Of a stretch of DNA of 64,000 bases, positions 40,522-52,769 are shown piece by piece. The notes beneath the pieces were generated by a model. That model saw only the letters and a list, made by a program, of their open reading frames with translations, had not been told where the DNA came from and did no database searches. A program made the translations under genes and the position numbers. This stretch comes from an uncultured bacterium (lineage in GTDB: Bacteria; Planctomycetota; Phycisphaerae; Phycisphaerales; UBA1924): contig CAILKP010000061.1 of the NCBI GenBank assembly GCA_903834785.1, positions 62,001 through 126,000 of the forward strand. The letters are read 5' to 3'. Each line of letters begins with the position of its first letter. The first letter of the stretch is position 1.

Positions 40522-42312
40522 ATGGCGCGCTGGTACCCTGCCGCCGTGAACGCGGCCGCTCACCAACTCCAGAAAGTGCGTGATCTGCTTGCCACCGGCC
40601 GGGCCGGTGATGCCGTGGAACTGGCCCGGCGGCTTGCACGGGCGAGGCCGACTGATGCGATGGTGCTGGCGGCACTTGGGCAGGCCTGCTCACTGGCGGG
40701 GCTGGTGGTGCAGGCGCAGGACGCGTGCGCCAGGGCGGTAGCGCTAGCGGGTGCGGACCCGGCTGTGCTCAGGCATGTGGGCGGCACGCTGTGCACGTGC
40801 GGGAAGTTTGATGAGGCGATCATCACGCTGGGGCGGGCGGTGGAACTGGATGGCTCAGTTGAATCGCTGGACACGCTCGCGGCAGTGTGCATGAGCGCGG
40901 GGCGGCTGATTAAGGCCGAAGCGGCGGCACGACGAGTGTTAGAACTGGATCCGGCTCACACCGGCGGGGCGATTCGGGCCGCGGCATCGCTGATGGAGCG
41001 TGGACGGGGCGACCGTGCAACGGAGGTGCTGCAGGCGGCGATTGCCAGAAACCTGGGGGAGGCACTCCTTCGGGAGATGCTGCCGCCGGCGATGAACTAC
41101 TGCGGGCAGGACGGGGCTGTGATTCTGCAGGCGGCGCGGGACTTTGCCGCGACGGCGATGCCGGCTGCAGCGGTGACGATGCCGGCACCGCGGCGGGACG
41201 GCGAGCGGCTGCGGGTTGGTTTCCTGAGCAGCGACTTGAAGGCACACTCGGTGGCGTACTTCCTGCTGCCGCTGCTGCGGCACCTGCCGGAGCGGGCGGA
41301 TGTGATGGTGTACGACACCGCGCCGGGCGGGGACGGTGTGAGCGCACGGCTCCGCGGCATGGTGCCCAAGGGATGCTGGCAGGAGGTGCCGGGGCTGGGT
41401 CACGACGCGCTGGCTGGGCGAATAGCCGCGGACGGGCTGAGCGTACTGGTGGACTGCAACGGGCTGACGGTGGGACACCGGGCGGGCACACTGGCGAAGC
41501 TGCTAACGCTGCCACAGCGGCCGGTGGTGCTGACGTGGCTGGGGTATCCGGCGACGACGGGGCTGCGGCTGGATGGGCGGCTGGTTGATGCGGTGACGGA
41601 CCCGGGGCATGCCGACGGCTGGCACAGCGAACCGCTGGTGCGGCTGGCAGGCTGCTTTGTGTGTTATGAAGCGTCGGATGGTTCCCCGCCGGTTCGGACA
41701 GCGGTGAACCCGGCAGCGGTACGGTTCGGGTCGTTTAACTCGCTGAGCAAGTTGAGTGACCGGGCGGTGGAACTGATGGCGGGCGTGCTGACGGCCGTGC
41801 CGGGCTCGACACTGATGCTCAAGGCGGTGGCACTGGACGATGGCGGCGTGCGCAGTGAGGGGCTGGCCCGTTTTGCCAAGTGTGGAGTGGCGGCGGAGCG
41901 GCTGCACTTGCTTGGCCGGGACAAGGATGCTGCGACGCACCTAGCGCGGTATGGCGAGGTGGATGTGGCACTGGACACGACGCCGTACTGCGGAACGACG
42001 ACTACGTGCGAGGCACTGGCGATGGGAACCCCGGTGGTGACACTGGCACCGGCGGACGGACTGCACGCGGCGCGGGTTGGTGCCTCTGTGCTGCGTGCGG
42101 CCGGATTCCCTGAATTAGTCGCGGGCACCACGGCGGAGTTCACGGCGATCGCTGCGGGGCTGGCTGCGGATGCGAAGCGCCTGGATGAGTTGCACCGCAC
42201 GCTGCCGAGCCGCGTGCGGGATTCGGCGTTGTGCGACGGCGCGGCGTTTGCCGGACGGTTTGTTGATGCTGTTGAGCACGCCATGCAGACGGCCCAGGAG
42301 CGGGGACGATGA
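40522..42312 (+). CDS. TPR plus GT41 (OGT/SPINDLY-like) glycosyltransferase 1
   Basis: About 596 residues. An N-terminal TPR region (about residues 10-160, LLATGRAGDAVELARRLARA and FDEAIITLGRAVELDG) is followed by the GT41 catalytic region: RVGFLSSDLKAHSVAYFLLP (His-bearing loop), VLVDCNGLTVGHRAG, WLGYPATTGLRLDGRLVDAV, CFVCYEASDGSPP, and DVALDTTPYCGTTTTCEALA near residue 470. This is the bacterial form of O-GlcNAc transferase, acting on protein Ser/Thr or glycan acceptors with a UDP-sugar. The ATG at 40522 follows the PQQ gene by 27 bases, and the stop overlaps the next OGT gene's start by 4. Confidence 0.93.
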   Translation: MARWYPAAVNAAAHQLQKVRDLLATGRAGDAVELARRLARARPTDAMVLAALGQACSLAGLVVQAQDACARAVALAGADPAVLRHVGGTLCTCGKFDEAIITLGRAVELDGSVESLDTLAAVCMSAGRLIKAEAAARRVLELDPAHTGGAIRAAASLMERGRGDRATEVLQAAIARNLGEALLREMLPPAMNYCGQDGAVILQAARDFAATAMPAAAVTMPAPRRDGERLRVGFLSSDLKAHSVAYFLLPLLRHLPERADVMVYDTAPGGDGVSARLRGMVPKGCWQEVPGLGHDALAGRIAADGLSVLVDCNGLTVGHRAGTLAKLLTLPQRPVVLTWLGYPATTGLRLDGRLVDAVTDPGHADGWHSEPLVRLAGCFVCYEASDGSPPVRTAVNPAAVRFGSFNSLSKLSDRAVELMAGVLTAVPGSTLMLKAVALDDGGVRSEGLARFAKCGVAAERLHLLGRDKDAATHLARYGEVDVALDTTPYCGTTTTCEALAMGTPVVTLAPADGLHAARVGASVLRAAGFPELVAGTTAEFTAIAAGLAADAKRLDELHRTLPSRVRDSALCDGAAFAGRFVDAVEHAMQTAQERGR

Positions 42313-44018
42313 GCCCGATCCAACGGCATCTTGATGAGATTGCCTCGCTCGCGGGTCGCGGCAACGTCTCGCGGGCCGGAGCACTGCTGCAGCAGTTGCA
42401 GCGGGCCCATCCCAAGAGCGGTGATGTGTGGCTCGTGGCGTGTGACCTTGCCCTTCGCACGGGCGATGCCACCCGGCTCGGCTTTGCGATCGAGCGGCTG
42501 GCGGGGTGTCAGGATGCCTCGCACCTGCTGGTGAGCGCGGCGCGGGCAGTCAACGATGCGGGCTGGCACGAGACGCTACTCCGGCAGGACGTGCTGCAGG
42601 ATGCTGCATCGTTGCCTGCGGGGGCCGGCGAACTCGTGGCCCTGGAGCTGGCCACGGCACGCTGTGAGTTGGGGGAAGTGGCTGAGGCGATCGGTATTCT
42701 GGAAGCGGCTGAACAGCGGGCGACGGACCCGACGCTGGAGTTGCTGTTGCTGCAGTCGCGGATGCTGCTGCACAACTCAGTCTCGGGCCTGACCCCGGAG
42801 GCGAGCGGCAGGCTGCTGGCACGGCACGACGATGCGGTGCGGCGGGGGCTGGAGGCTGCCCCCGCGCCCCAGCGGAGTCGCGGGAGCGGTGAGCCGCTAA
42901 CTGTGGGTTTTTTCTCGCCGGATCTGCGGACGCACTCAGTGGCGTTCTTTCTGCTGCCGCTGCTTGAGCAACTGGACGCACGTCGGACGCGGCCGGTGCT
43001 GCTGAGCCTGGATCCGCGGCAGGATGCGATGACCGGGCGGCTGGAGGCCGCAGCACGCAGCAAGGGCGGCGGGCTGGAACGGCTTGATCAGCTTGATGAC
43101 CGGGCGATTGCCGCCCGTTGCCGCGAGTTGCACCTGGATGTGGTGATCGACCTGTGCGGGATCACGCCGGGGCACCGGGTGCGGGTGCTGGCCGAGCGGG
43201 TGGCACCGGTGCAGGTTGCCTGGCTCGGGTATCCGAACTCGACCGGGCTGGCGAGCATGGCTGGCCGCGTGGTGGATGCGGTAACCGACCCGGTGGATAC
43301 ACCGTGGCCGTGCCCCGAGCGGCGGCTGCGGGTGCCGGGGTGCTTTGTGTGCTACCAGCCGCCGGAGGCGGAGACGCTGCCACCGGTGGCGGCTCGGCCG
43401 GAGGGCCGCCCGCTGGTGCTCGGCTCGTTCAACATCGCACGGAAGGTCGGACCGGAGGCCATTGGCCTGTGGGCCGGTGCGCTGCGGGCGGTGCCGGGGG
43501 CGAGTCTGGCGATCAAGTCCGCCACGCTGCGGCACGAGCCCAGCCGAAAGCGTGTTGCGGAACGGATGTGCCGGGGGCTGCTGGCAGCAGGGGTTGACCG
43601 GGCTGAGTCGCGCGTGACGGTGCTGCCCCCGAGTGTGAACGTGGCGGAGAACCTGGCGGCGTACGCACAGATGGATCTGGCGGTGGACACAACACCGTAC
43701 TGCGGGACCACGACGACGTGCGAGGCACTGGTGATGGGCGTGCCGGTGGTGACGTACTGCCCGCCGCACGGGCCGCACACGGCACGGGTGGGTGCTTCGC
43801 TGCTGCGGGCGGCAGGGCTCGGCGAGCTGGTGGCCGAGACACCGGAGCAGTTCGCGGCGATCATCACCGAGCTTGACCGGGACCGGGGCAGGCTGGCGGC
43901 ACTGCGTACCGGGCTGCGGGAGCGGGTGCTGCGTTCACCGCTGTGCGATGCGCGTGGGTTCGCCGAGCGGTGGCAGGACGCCATCGAAGACGCGTGGAAA
44001 TCCGCGGGCAATCGTTAA
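42309..44018 (+). CDS. TPR plus GT41 (OGT/SPINDLY-like) glycosyltransferase 2
   Basis: 569 residues with a short TPR region (about residues 10-190) and a GT41 core: LTVGFFSPDLRTHSVAFFLL, VVIDLCGITPGHRVRVLAE, WLGYPNSTGLASMAGRVVDA, CFVCYQPPEAE, DLAVDTTPYCGTTTTCEALV. The catalytic region is clearly paralogous to that of the gene just upstream, so the pair arose by duplication. Start overlap of 4 bases (ATGA) means the two are translated together. No sugar or acceptor can be assigned. The gene ends 35 bases before the convergent carB end. Confidence 0.93.
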   Translation: MSPIQRHLDEIASLAGRGNVSRAGALLQQLQRAHPKSGDVWLVACDLALRTGDATRLGFAIERLAGCQDASHLLVSAARAVNDAGWHETLLRQDVLQDAASLPAGAGELVALELATARCELGEVAEAIGILEAAEQRATDPTLELLLLQSRMLLHNSVSGLTPEASGRLLARHDDAVRRGLEAAPAPQRSRGSGEPLTVGFFSPDLRTHSVAFFLLPLLEQLDARRTRPVLLSLDPRQDAMTGRLEAAARSKGGGLERLDQLDDRAIAARCRELHLDVVIDLCGITPGHRVRVLAERVAPVQVAWLGYPNSTGLASMAGRVVDAVTDPVDTPWPCPERRLRVPGCFVCYQPPEAETLPPVAARPEGRPLVLGSFNIARKVGPEAIGLWAGALRAVPGASLAIKSATLRHEPSRKRVAERMCRGLLAAGVDRAESRVTVLPPSVNVAENLAAYAQMDLAVDTTPYCGTTTTCEALVMGVPVVTYCPPHGPHTARVGASLLRAAGLGELVAETPEQFAAIITELDRDRGRLAALRTGLRERVLRSPLCDARGFAERWQDAIEDAWKSAGNR

Positions 44019-44053
44019 GGCCACGGGCCGAGGACAAGAGCCAAGCCCCTGCC

Positions 44054-47818
<3,765 letters not shown>

Positions 47819-48074
47819 GTGTGGGCGTGGGGCGGGAGGGCAGCGGAGGGGGGCGGCGAGCGGAGGCGAGCGACTGCTGCGCGGGCAAGCCGGGCAGCGT
47901 GCAAAACTTGGCGAGTTTAGACGGGCGGGAGCGGAAGTTCGCCGCAAAAACTCGCCGTAACCGACAGCTTTACGGTTCCGCGAGCGCGGCCGGCCGACTT
48001 GGTCGCAACCCGGCGACTGGCCGGGCGCCACGAGCACTTTTCCGCTGGGTTGACGGCGGACCGAGCGGGGCAAT

Positions 48075-48113
48075 GAAAAGCCCCTCCAGTGACTGAAATC
48101 ACGGGAGGGGCTC
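48075..48113 (-). terminator. Rho-independent terminator of argG
   Basis: On the minus strand AGCCCCTCC, a mismatch, GTGA, a 6-base loop, TCAC and GGAGGGGCT form a strong hairpin, followed at once by TTTTCATT. It lies 25 bases after the argG stop. Strongest terminator seen in the window. It implies that argG and carB have separate transcripts, or that carB expression depends on readthrough. Confidence 0.93.
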
Positions 48114-48137
48114 TGGGAAACTGCTTCCGGGGGAAGA

Positions 48138-49406
48138 TTACTTCCGCTTGGCGGGCTTGCGCTTGGCCTTGCCGGCGGCGCGGGCCTGGGCCTTGGCGGC
48201 CTTGGCACCGGCGGCCTCCTTGAGGGCCTTGATGCGGGCGGGCAGGGAGTAGAGGCGGATGAAGCCGCCGGCGTCCTTCTGGTTGTAGACCGCGTCCTTG
48301 CTGAAGGTGGCGAAGGCCTCGCTGAACAGGGAGTCCGGGCTGGCGCGGCGAACGGTGGTGGCGGTGCCCTTGTACAGGCGGACGACGATCTCGCCGTTCA
48401 TGACCTCAGCGATCTTCTCGATGGAGGCCTGCATGATCTCGCGCTTGCCGGTGTACCACTGGCCGTTGTAGATCAGGTCGGCGAAGTCCAAGGCGAGCTT
48501 CTCGCGGTAGTGGAGGGTCTCGCGGTCCAGGACGAGCTGCTCGAGGCCGCGGAGGGCCTCGTAGAGGACGGTGCCACCGGGGGTCTCGTAGCAGCCGCGG
48601 CTCTTCATGCCGACGAGGCGGTTCTCGATGATGTCGACGCGGCCGACGCCGTGCTTGCCGGCGATCTTGTTAAGCTTGATGATCAGGTCGTGACCGGCCA
48701 TGGGCACGCCGTTGAGGGCGCGGGGGCGGCCGGCGACGAAGGTGATGCTGACGTCCTCGTGCTTGGCCGGGGCCTTGCGGGGGTCCTGGGTGAGCATCCA
48801 GATGTCATCGGGCGGGACGTTCCAGGGGTTCTCCAGTGCCGCACCTTCGTGGCTGATGTGCCAGAGGTTGCGGTCGCGGGAGTAGATCTTCGTCAGCGAA
48901 GCGGTGGTGGGGATGTTGCGCTCGGCCAGGTAGTTGAGCAGGTCCTCGCGGCCGCCCAGATCCCAGATGCGCCAGGGGGCGATGACTTCCATCTCGGGGG
49001 CCAGCGCGGCGTAGGTGGACTCGAAGCGGACCTGGTCGTTGCCCTTGCCGGTGCAGCCGTGGCAGAGGCCGTCGGCCTTGATGGCCTTGGCGTAGTCGAC
49101 CTGGGCGCGGGCCAGGATGGGGCGGGCGATGGAGGTGCCCAGGAGGTACTTGCCCTCGTAGACCGAGCCGGCGACGAGCATGGGGAAGCAGAACTCCTCG
49201 ACGAACTCCTCGCGGAGGTCGACGACGATGCAGTCCTCAGCGCCGGAGTTCTTGGCCTTCTTCTCGACACCCTTGAGTTCATCGGCACCCTGGCCGACGT
49301 CACCGACAACCGCGTAGACCTCGCAGTTGTAGTTTTCCTTCAGCCACGGGATGACCGCGGACGTGTCCAGACCACCGGAGTACGCGACGACGACTTTCTT
49401 AGCCAT
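48138..49406 (-). CDS. argG: Argininosuccinate synthase with C-terminal Lys/Ala tail
   Basis: Starts [20 protein letters not shown], with the ATP-pyrophosphatase loop AYSGGLDTS at residues 9-17, and carries the family motifs [27 protein letters not shown] and the tyrosine/[20 protein letters not shown] region. It joins citrulline and aspartate with ATP in arginine synthesis. 422 residues; the last ~22 ([20 protein letters not shown]) are a Lys/Ala tail not found in most relatives. Gene lies between argF and carB, all on the minus strand. Confidence 0.97.
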   Translation of the reverse strand: MAKKVVVAYSGGLDTSAVIPWLKENYNCEVYAVVGDVGQGADELKGVEKKAKNSGAEDCIVVDLREEFVEEFCFPMLVAGSVYEGKYLLGTSIARPILARAQVDYAKAIKADGLCHGCTGKGNDQVRFESTYAALAPEMEVIAPWRIWDLGGREDLLNYLAERNIPTTASLTKIYSRDRNLWHISHEGAALENPWNVPPDDIWMLTQDPRKAPAKHEDVSITFVAGRPRALNGVPMAGHDLIIKLNKIAGKHGVGRVDIIENRLVGMKSRGCYETPGGTVLYEALRGLEQLVLDRETLHYREKLALDFADLIYNGQWYTGKREIMQASIEKIAEVMNGEIVVRLYKGTATTVRRASPDSLFSEAFATFSKDAVYNQKDAGGFIRLYSLPARIKALKEAAGAKAAKAQARAAGKAKRKPAKRK

Positions 49407-49510
49407 TTTGAAACTCTACCTTGCTTGATGCTGGATGGGCGGCCTTGCCGCACGATCCGGAACGGATTGAACTGAAAACTCACACACCCCGATCCCCCAC
49501 TGCTGTGCGG

Positions 49511-50518
49511 TTACTTGCCGCGGCGGGCGGGTTTGCTGGCCGTGCGCTTGGCTGCGGCGGGCTTGGACGTGACCTTGGCCTTTGACGACTTGGCCGGGCG
49601 GCTGAGCAGTGCCGCGAGCACGGCCTGCTGAGCGTAGATGCGGTTCTCGGCCTGCTGGTAGACGACCGACTGTGACGAATCGATGACCTCGTCGGTCACT
49701 TCCTGGCCACGGGCGGCCGGCAGGCAGTGCATGAAGATGGCCTTGGCGTCGGCCTTGGCCATGAGCGCGGCGTTCACCTGGTAGGGCTTGAACTTGCGGG
49801 CACGCTCCTGGCCGTCGGCGTGGTGCATGCTGGCCCATTCGTCGGTGTAGATGACCTGCTGGCCCTTGACGGCCGCCAGGTCGGTGGTCATCAGGAAGCT
49901 GCCGCCGGTGGACTGGGCGGCCAGGGCACAGTCTGCCGCGGCAGCATCGCTCATGGAAAAGCCGGGCGGGGTGATCACGGTCATGTGCCCGCCGAGGCGG
50001 CAGACGGCATCGGCCAGAGACCGGGCGACGTTGTTGCCATCGCCGACGTAGCAGACGCGGACACCCTTGACCTTGCCGAGCCACTCGGTGATGGTCAGAA
50101 CATCGGCCAGGGCCTGGCAGGGATGGTGGTCATCGGACAGGGCGTTGATGACCGGCACGCTGGCGTGCTGGGCGAGCCCCTCGAGCGTGGACTGGGAGAA
50201 GACGCGGGCGACGATGGCGTGGACCATGCGGTCGAGGTTCATGGCCACATCGCGGACGCTTTCGCGGATGCCGATGCGCTGGTCCTTGGTGTCGTAGATG
50301 ATCGGCTGGCCGCCCATGCGGAAGATGCCAACCTCGAAGCTGACGCGGGTGCGCAGCGAGGGCTTCTCGAAGATGCACACGACCGATTTGCCGGCCAGCG
50401 TGCGGCTGAACTTCGCCGGGCTGGCCTTGATCACGGCAGCGGACTTGACCAGCGCCAGAACATCCGCCGGAGAGAGTTGGGAGACGGTCAGGTAGTCGGT
50501 GTGGGCGAAGTTGGACAT
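49511..50518 (-). CDS. argF: Ornithine carbamoyltransferase with Lys/Ala tail
   Basis: 335 residues. The carbamoyl-phosphate loop SLRTR is at residues 54-58, HPCQ at 132-135, and the catalytic HCLPA at 264-268. The ornithine loop, normally D-x-x-x-S-M-G, reads DEWASMHH (residues 226-233), so Gly is replaced by His. Residues 308-335 are an extra Lys/Ala-rich tail (SKAKVTSKPAAAKRTASKPA). Forms citrulline from ornithine. It lies 245 bp downstream of argR and 104 bp upstream of argG. Confidence 0.95.
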   Translation of the reverse strand: MSNFAHTDYLTVSQLSPADVLALVKSAAVIKASPAKFSRTLAGKSVVCIFEKPSLRTRVSFEVGIFRMGGQPIIYDTKDQRIGIRESVRDVAMNLDRMVHAIVARVFSQSTLEGLAQHASVPVINALSDDHHPCQALADVLTITEWLGKVKGVRVCYVGDGNNVARSLADAVCRLGGHMTVITPPGFSMSDAAAADCALAAQSTGGSFLMTTDLAAVKGQQVIYTDEWASMHHADGQERARKFKPYQVNAALMAKADAKAIFMHCLPAARGQEVTDEVIDSSQSVVYQQAENRIYAQQAVLAALLSRPAKSSKAKVTSKPAAAKRTASKPARRGK

Positions 50519-50763
50519 GGCGGAGGCGGGAAAGCAGAACGACGGGACACGGACATGCGACGCGGAAACGAGAGGGGCGGAAGGGTCTGGCGACGCGGCT
50601 CGCCAAGGTGGCAGGGTGGTGGGCCGCCGCGGCGGGTGCCACTTACGCCGGTGAGCCGGGGGCCTCGCTCACACGATCTTGACAAAACGGCGATAGCCGC
50701 CCCGTCCTGATTGCCGCCTTGGTCTCCCTCAAACGCGTGAGGCGGCGGCAGGGTGACGGTGAT

Positions 50764-51216
50764 TCAGAGGCCGGCCATGGACTTGAACGTCCGGGCGATG
50801 GCGCGGGCCTTGCCCGGGGACTCGACGGCGACGAAGACGGTGTCATCACCGGCGAGGGTGCCGACAACGCCGGTCGGCTTGACGCGGTCGACCTCGGTGG
50901 CCAGGGGCATCGCCTGACCGGGACCGGTCTGGCAGACCACAACCGTGCCTGAGACGCCGACGCCCAGCAGATACTGCTTCATCGCGGGTTCCAGCGGGGC
51001 CGAGCCCGGGGCCGGCGGCGGGGTGCCGGTCGGGACGATGTAGCCGTTGGCGCCCTTGTAGACGTTGAGATCACGCAGGTCGCGCGAGAGCGTGGCTTGG
51101 GTGGCGGCGACGCCGTTCTGCTCGAGCATGGCGACAAGTTCCTCCTGCCGCGAAACCTTGCGGGAGGAAATGAACTCAAGGACAAGACGGCGGCGACGGT
51201 CACGTTCTGCGTACAT
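50764..51216 (-). CDS. argR: Arginine repressor
   Basis: 150 residues. The N-terminal winged-helix DNA-binding domain has SRQEELVAMLEQNGVAATQA, then TLSRDLRDLNVYK. The C-terminal oligomerisation and arginine-binding domain has VGTLAGDDTVFVAV, with the conserved GDDT. A hinge of Pro/Ala sits between the two. Hexameric ArgR with arginine represses arg operons. The start codon at 51216 lies only 5 bases after a perfect-looking -10 box, so the mRNA is probably leaderless. Placed first in the arg cluster, in the same direction as argF, argG and carB. Confidence 0.95.
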   Translation of the reverse strand: MYAERDRRRRLVLEFISSRKVSRQEELVAMLEQNGVAATQATLSRDLRDLNVYKGANGYIVPTGTPPPAPGSAPLEPAMKQYLLGVGVSGTVVVCQTGPGQAMPLATEVDRVKPTGVVGTLAGDDTVFVAVESPGKARAIARTFKSMAGL

Positions 51217-51221
51217 GCATG

Positions 51222-51250
51222 ACTATACGGATATTTGGATATTTAGTCAA
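51222..51250 (-). promoter_or_regulatory. argR promoter with 17-bp spacing; overlapping repeat may be an operator
   Basis: On the minus strand: -35 TTGACT (51250-51245), 17-base spacer, -10 TATAGT (51227-51222). With the usual 6-8 base distance to the start, transcription would begin at or next to the A of the argR ATG at 51216. The spacer holds two direct copies of AAATATCC, an AT-rich feature that could be an ARG-box-like site for self-repression. Rarely clear in this GC-rich sequence. Confidence 0.8.
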
Positions 51251-51322
51251 GAATCGGACTGATACCTCGGTTTCCCGCATCCCCAGCTCGGCCAGGGGGC
51301 GGCTGGAGCCCGGGAGGCCCCA

Positions 51323-52672
51323 TTAGTCCGCGGATTTGGAGGCGTTGCCGTAGACCAGCCGCCGCCAGAGCCATTCGAGCGGGCCCTGGCTGAACCGGGC
51401 CATCCACCAGACCGACCATATAACCTGAAGTGCCCAGATGGCCAGGACGACCAGGGCCAGTTGCCATCGCTGGAGCATGCCCAGGCAGCCGAAGCCGAGG
51501 CCGGAGAAGATGCCGACACCGATGAGGGTCTGGGTCAGGTAGTTGGTAAAGGCCATACGGCCGGTGGCCGCCAGCCAGCGGCGAAGACGGGTGAGCACCT
51601 GGGAAGTGCCCACCCAGAGGCCGGTGAGCCCGCACAGCCCGACGGCGACGAACACCGAGCCGAGGTAGAAGTACTGCCAGTCGACCAGAAAGAGCCAGTC
51701 AAAGCGGAACTTGTGGGAGGTGACGGAGAACATCCCGGCGATGGTGATTGCCCCGCCGATGATGAGTCCGGTTGCTGCGAGCACGCGGTAGGTGCGGTGG
51801 CTGGCCCGGCCCTGCGGGATACCAAAGCGGCAGAGGGCCATGCCGATGAGCATCATCCCGAGTGATCGTGGTGCGGCGTAGAGCACCAGCCCCTCGGGGT
51901 GCATCAGCAGCACATCATCGAGATTGCGATGGAAGTAGCCGCTGGCGGTACGCCGAAGCGAAACCTCCGCATCGGTATCGGCCTTCTCCGGCTCGAACTG
52001 TGCCAGGCGGGCATCCGCCGCGTCGATGTCGTCCTGCTGGGAGGGGGTGAGTTCAACGCCGCGGGCGGCCAGTTCCCGCGCCTGATCACCGCGCTGCATG
52101 GTCTGGTGCATCTCCAGACCGGTGAGCACGTTGATGGCCATGCCCAGGACGAGCATGACCACAGCAAGAGAAGCCAGCACACCGGCTGGAAGGCGACGAA
52201 ACGGCCACAGCAGCATGCCACAGCAGGCGTAGAGCGTGAGCACATCGCCGTACCACAGGCCGTAGGCGTGAATGAGACCGAACGCCAGCAGCACGGCACA
52301 ACGCTTGTACCAGATCCACGTGCGGCGAGAGCCGGTGCGCTCGGCGTTGGAGTGCATGACCATGAGCCCGCAGCCAAAGAGCATGGCGAACGTGCTCATC
52401 ATCTTCTGGTCAATGAACAGGGCCTGAAGCACCCAGGTGAAGTAGTTGAGCCCTGAGAACTCGCCGTTGTACGCCACCGCGCCGCGGGCCATGGGACTCT
52501 CGTAACTTGCCGGAGGAAGGGCAAACGAGAGGATGTTCATTCCCAGAATGCCCAAAATGGCAATGCCGCGGAGAACATCCATGCTCGCGAAGCGATCCGA
52601 CGGGTCGGTGGGCCGCGAGCGGGCAGGAACGGGCGGCGGGGCGGCGGCAGGTGTGGAATCGTGGTCGGGCAT
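51323..52672 (-). CDS. DUF418 (YeiB-like) integral membrane protein
   Basis: 449 residues with about nine membrane helices. N-terminal MDVLRGIAILGILGMNILSF and FAMLFGCGLMVMH match the YeiB family, and the C-terminal half has the DUF418 region (LAATGRMAFTNYLTQTLIGV, GPLEWLWRRLVYG). Acyltransferase-3-like architecture; role unknown. Starts MPDHDSTPAA, a Pro-rich leader. Separated by ~100 bases from argR on the same strand. Confidence 0.92.
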   Translation of the reverse strand: MPDHDSTPAAAPPPVPARSRPTDPSDRFASMDVLRGIAILGILGMNILSFALPPASYESPMARGAVAYNGEFSGLNYFTWVLQALFIDQKMMSTFAMLFGCGLMVMHSNAERTGSRRTWIWYKRCAVLLAFGLIHAYGLWYGDVLTLYACCGMLLWPFRRLPAGVLASLAVVMLVLGMAINVLTGLEMHQTMQRGDQARELAARGVELTPSQQDDIDAADARLAQFEPEKADTDAEVSLRRTASGYFHRNLDDVLLMHPEGLVLYAAPRSLGMMLIGMALCRFGIPQGRASHRTYRVLAATGLIIGGAITIAGMFSVTSHKFRFDWLFLVDWQYFYLGSVFVAVGLCGLTGLWVGTSQVLTRLRRWLAATGRMAFTNYLTQTLIGVGIFSGLGFGCLGMLQRWQLALVVLAIWALQVIWSVWWMARFSQGPLEWLWRRLVYGNASKSAD

Positions 52673-52769
52673 GATCCTGCCGCGGGCCGCAGCGGCGCGG
52701 AAGGCCGGAGGCAGGAAACAACGCTAGCCCGATCAGGACCACCTCAGTGTTCCGGAGATGCTCGGTCGA

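Noticed and set aside
50700-50760. Terminator between argR and argF
   Set aside because: Only a weak GCCGCC...GGCGGC pairing with a long loop and no T-tract.
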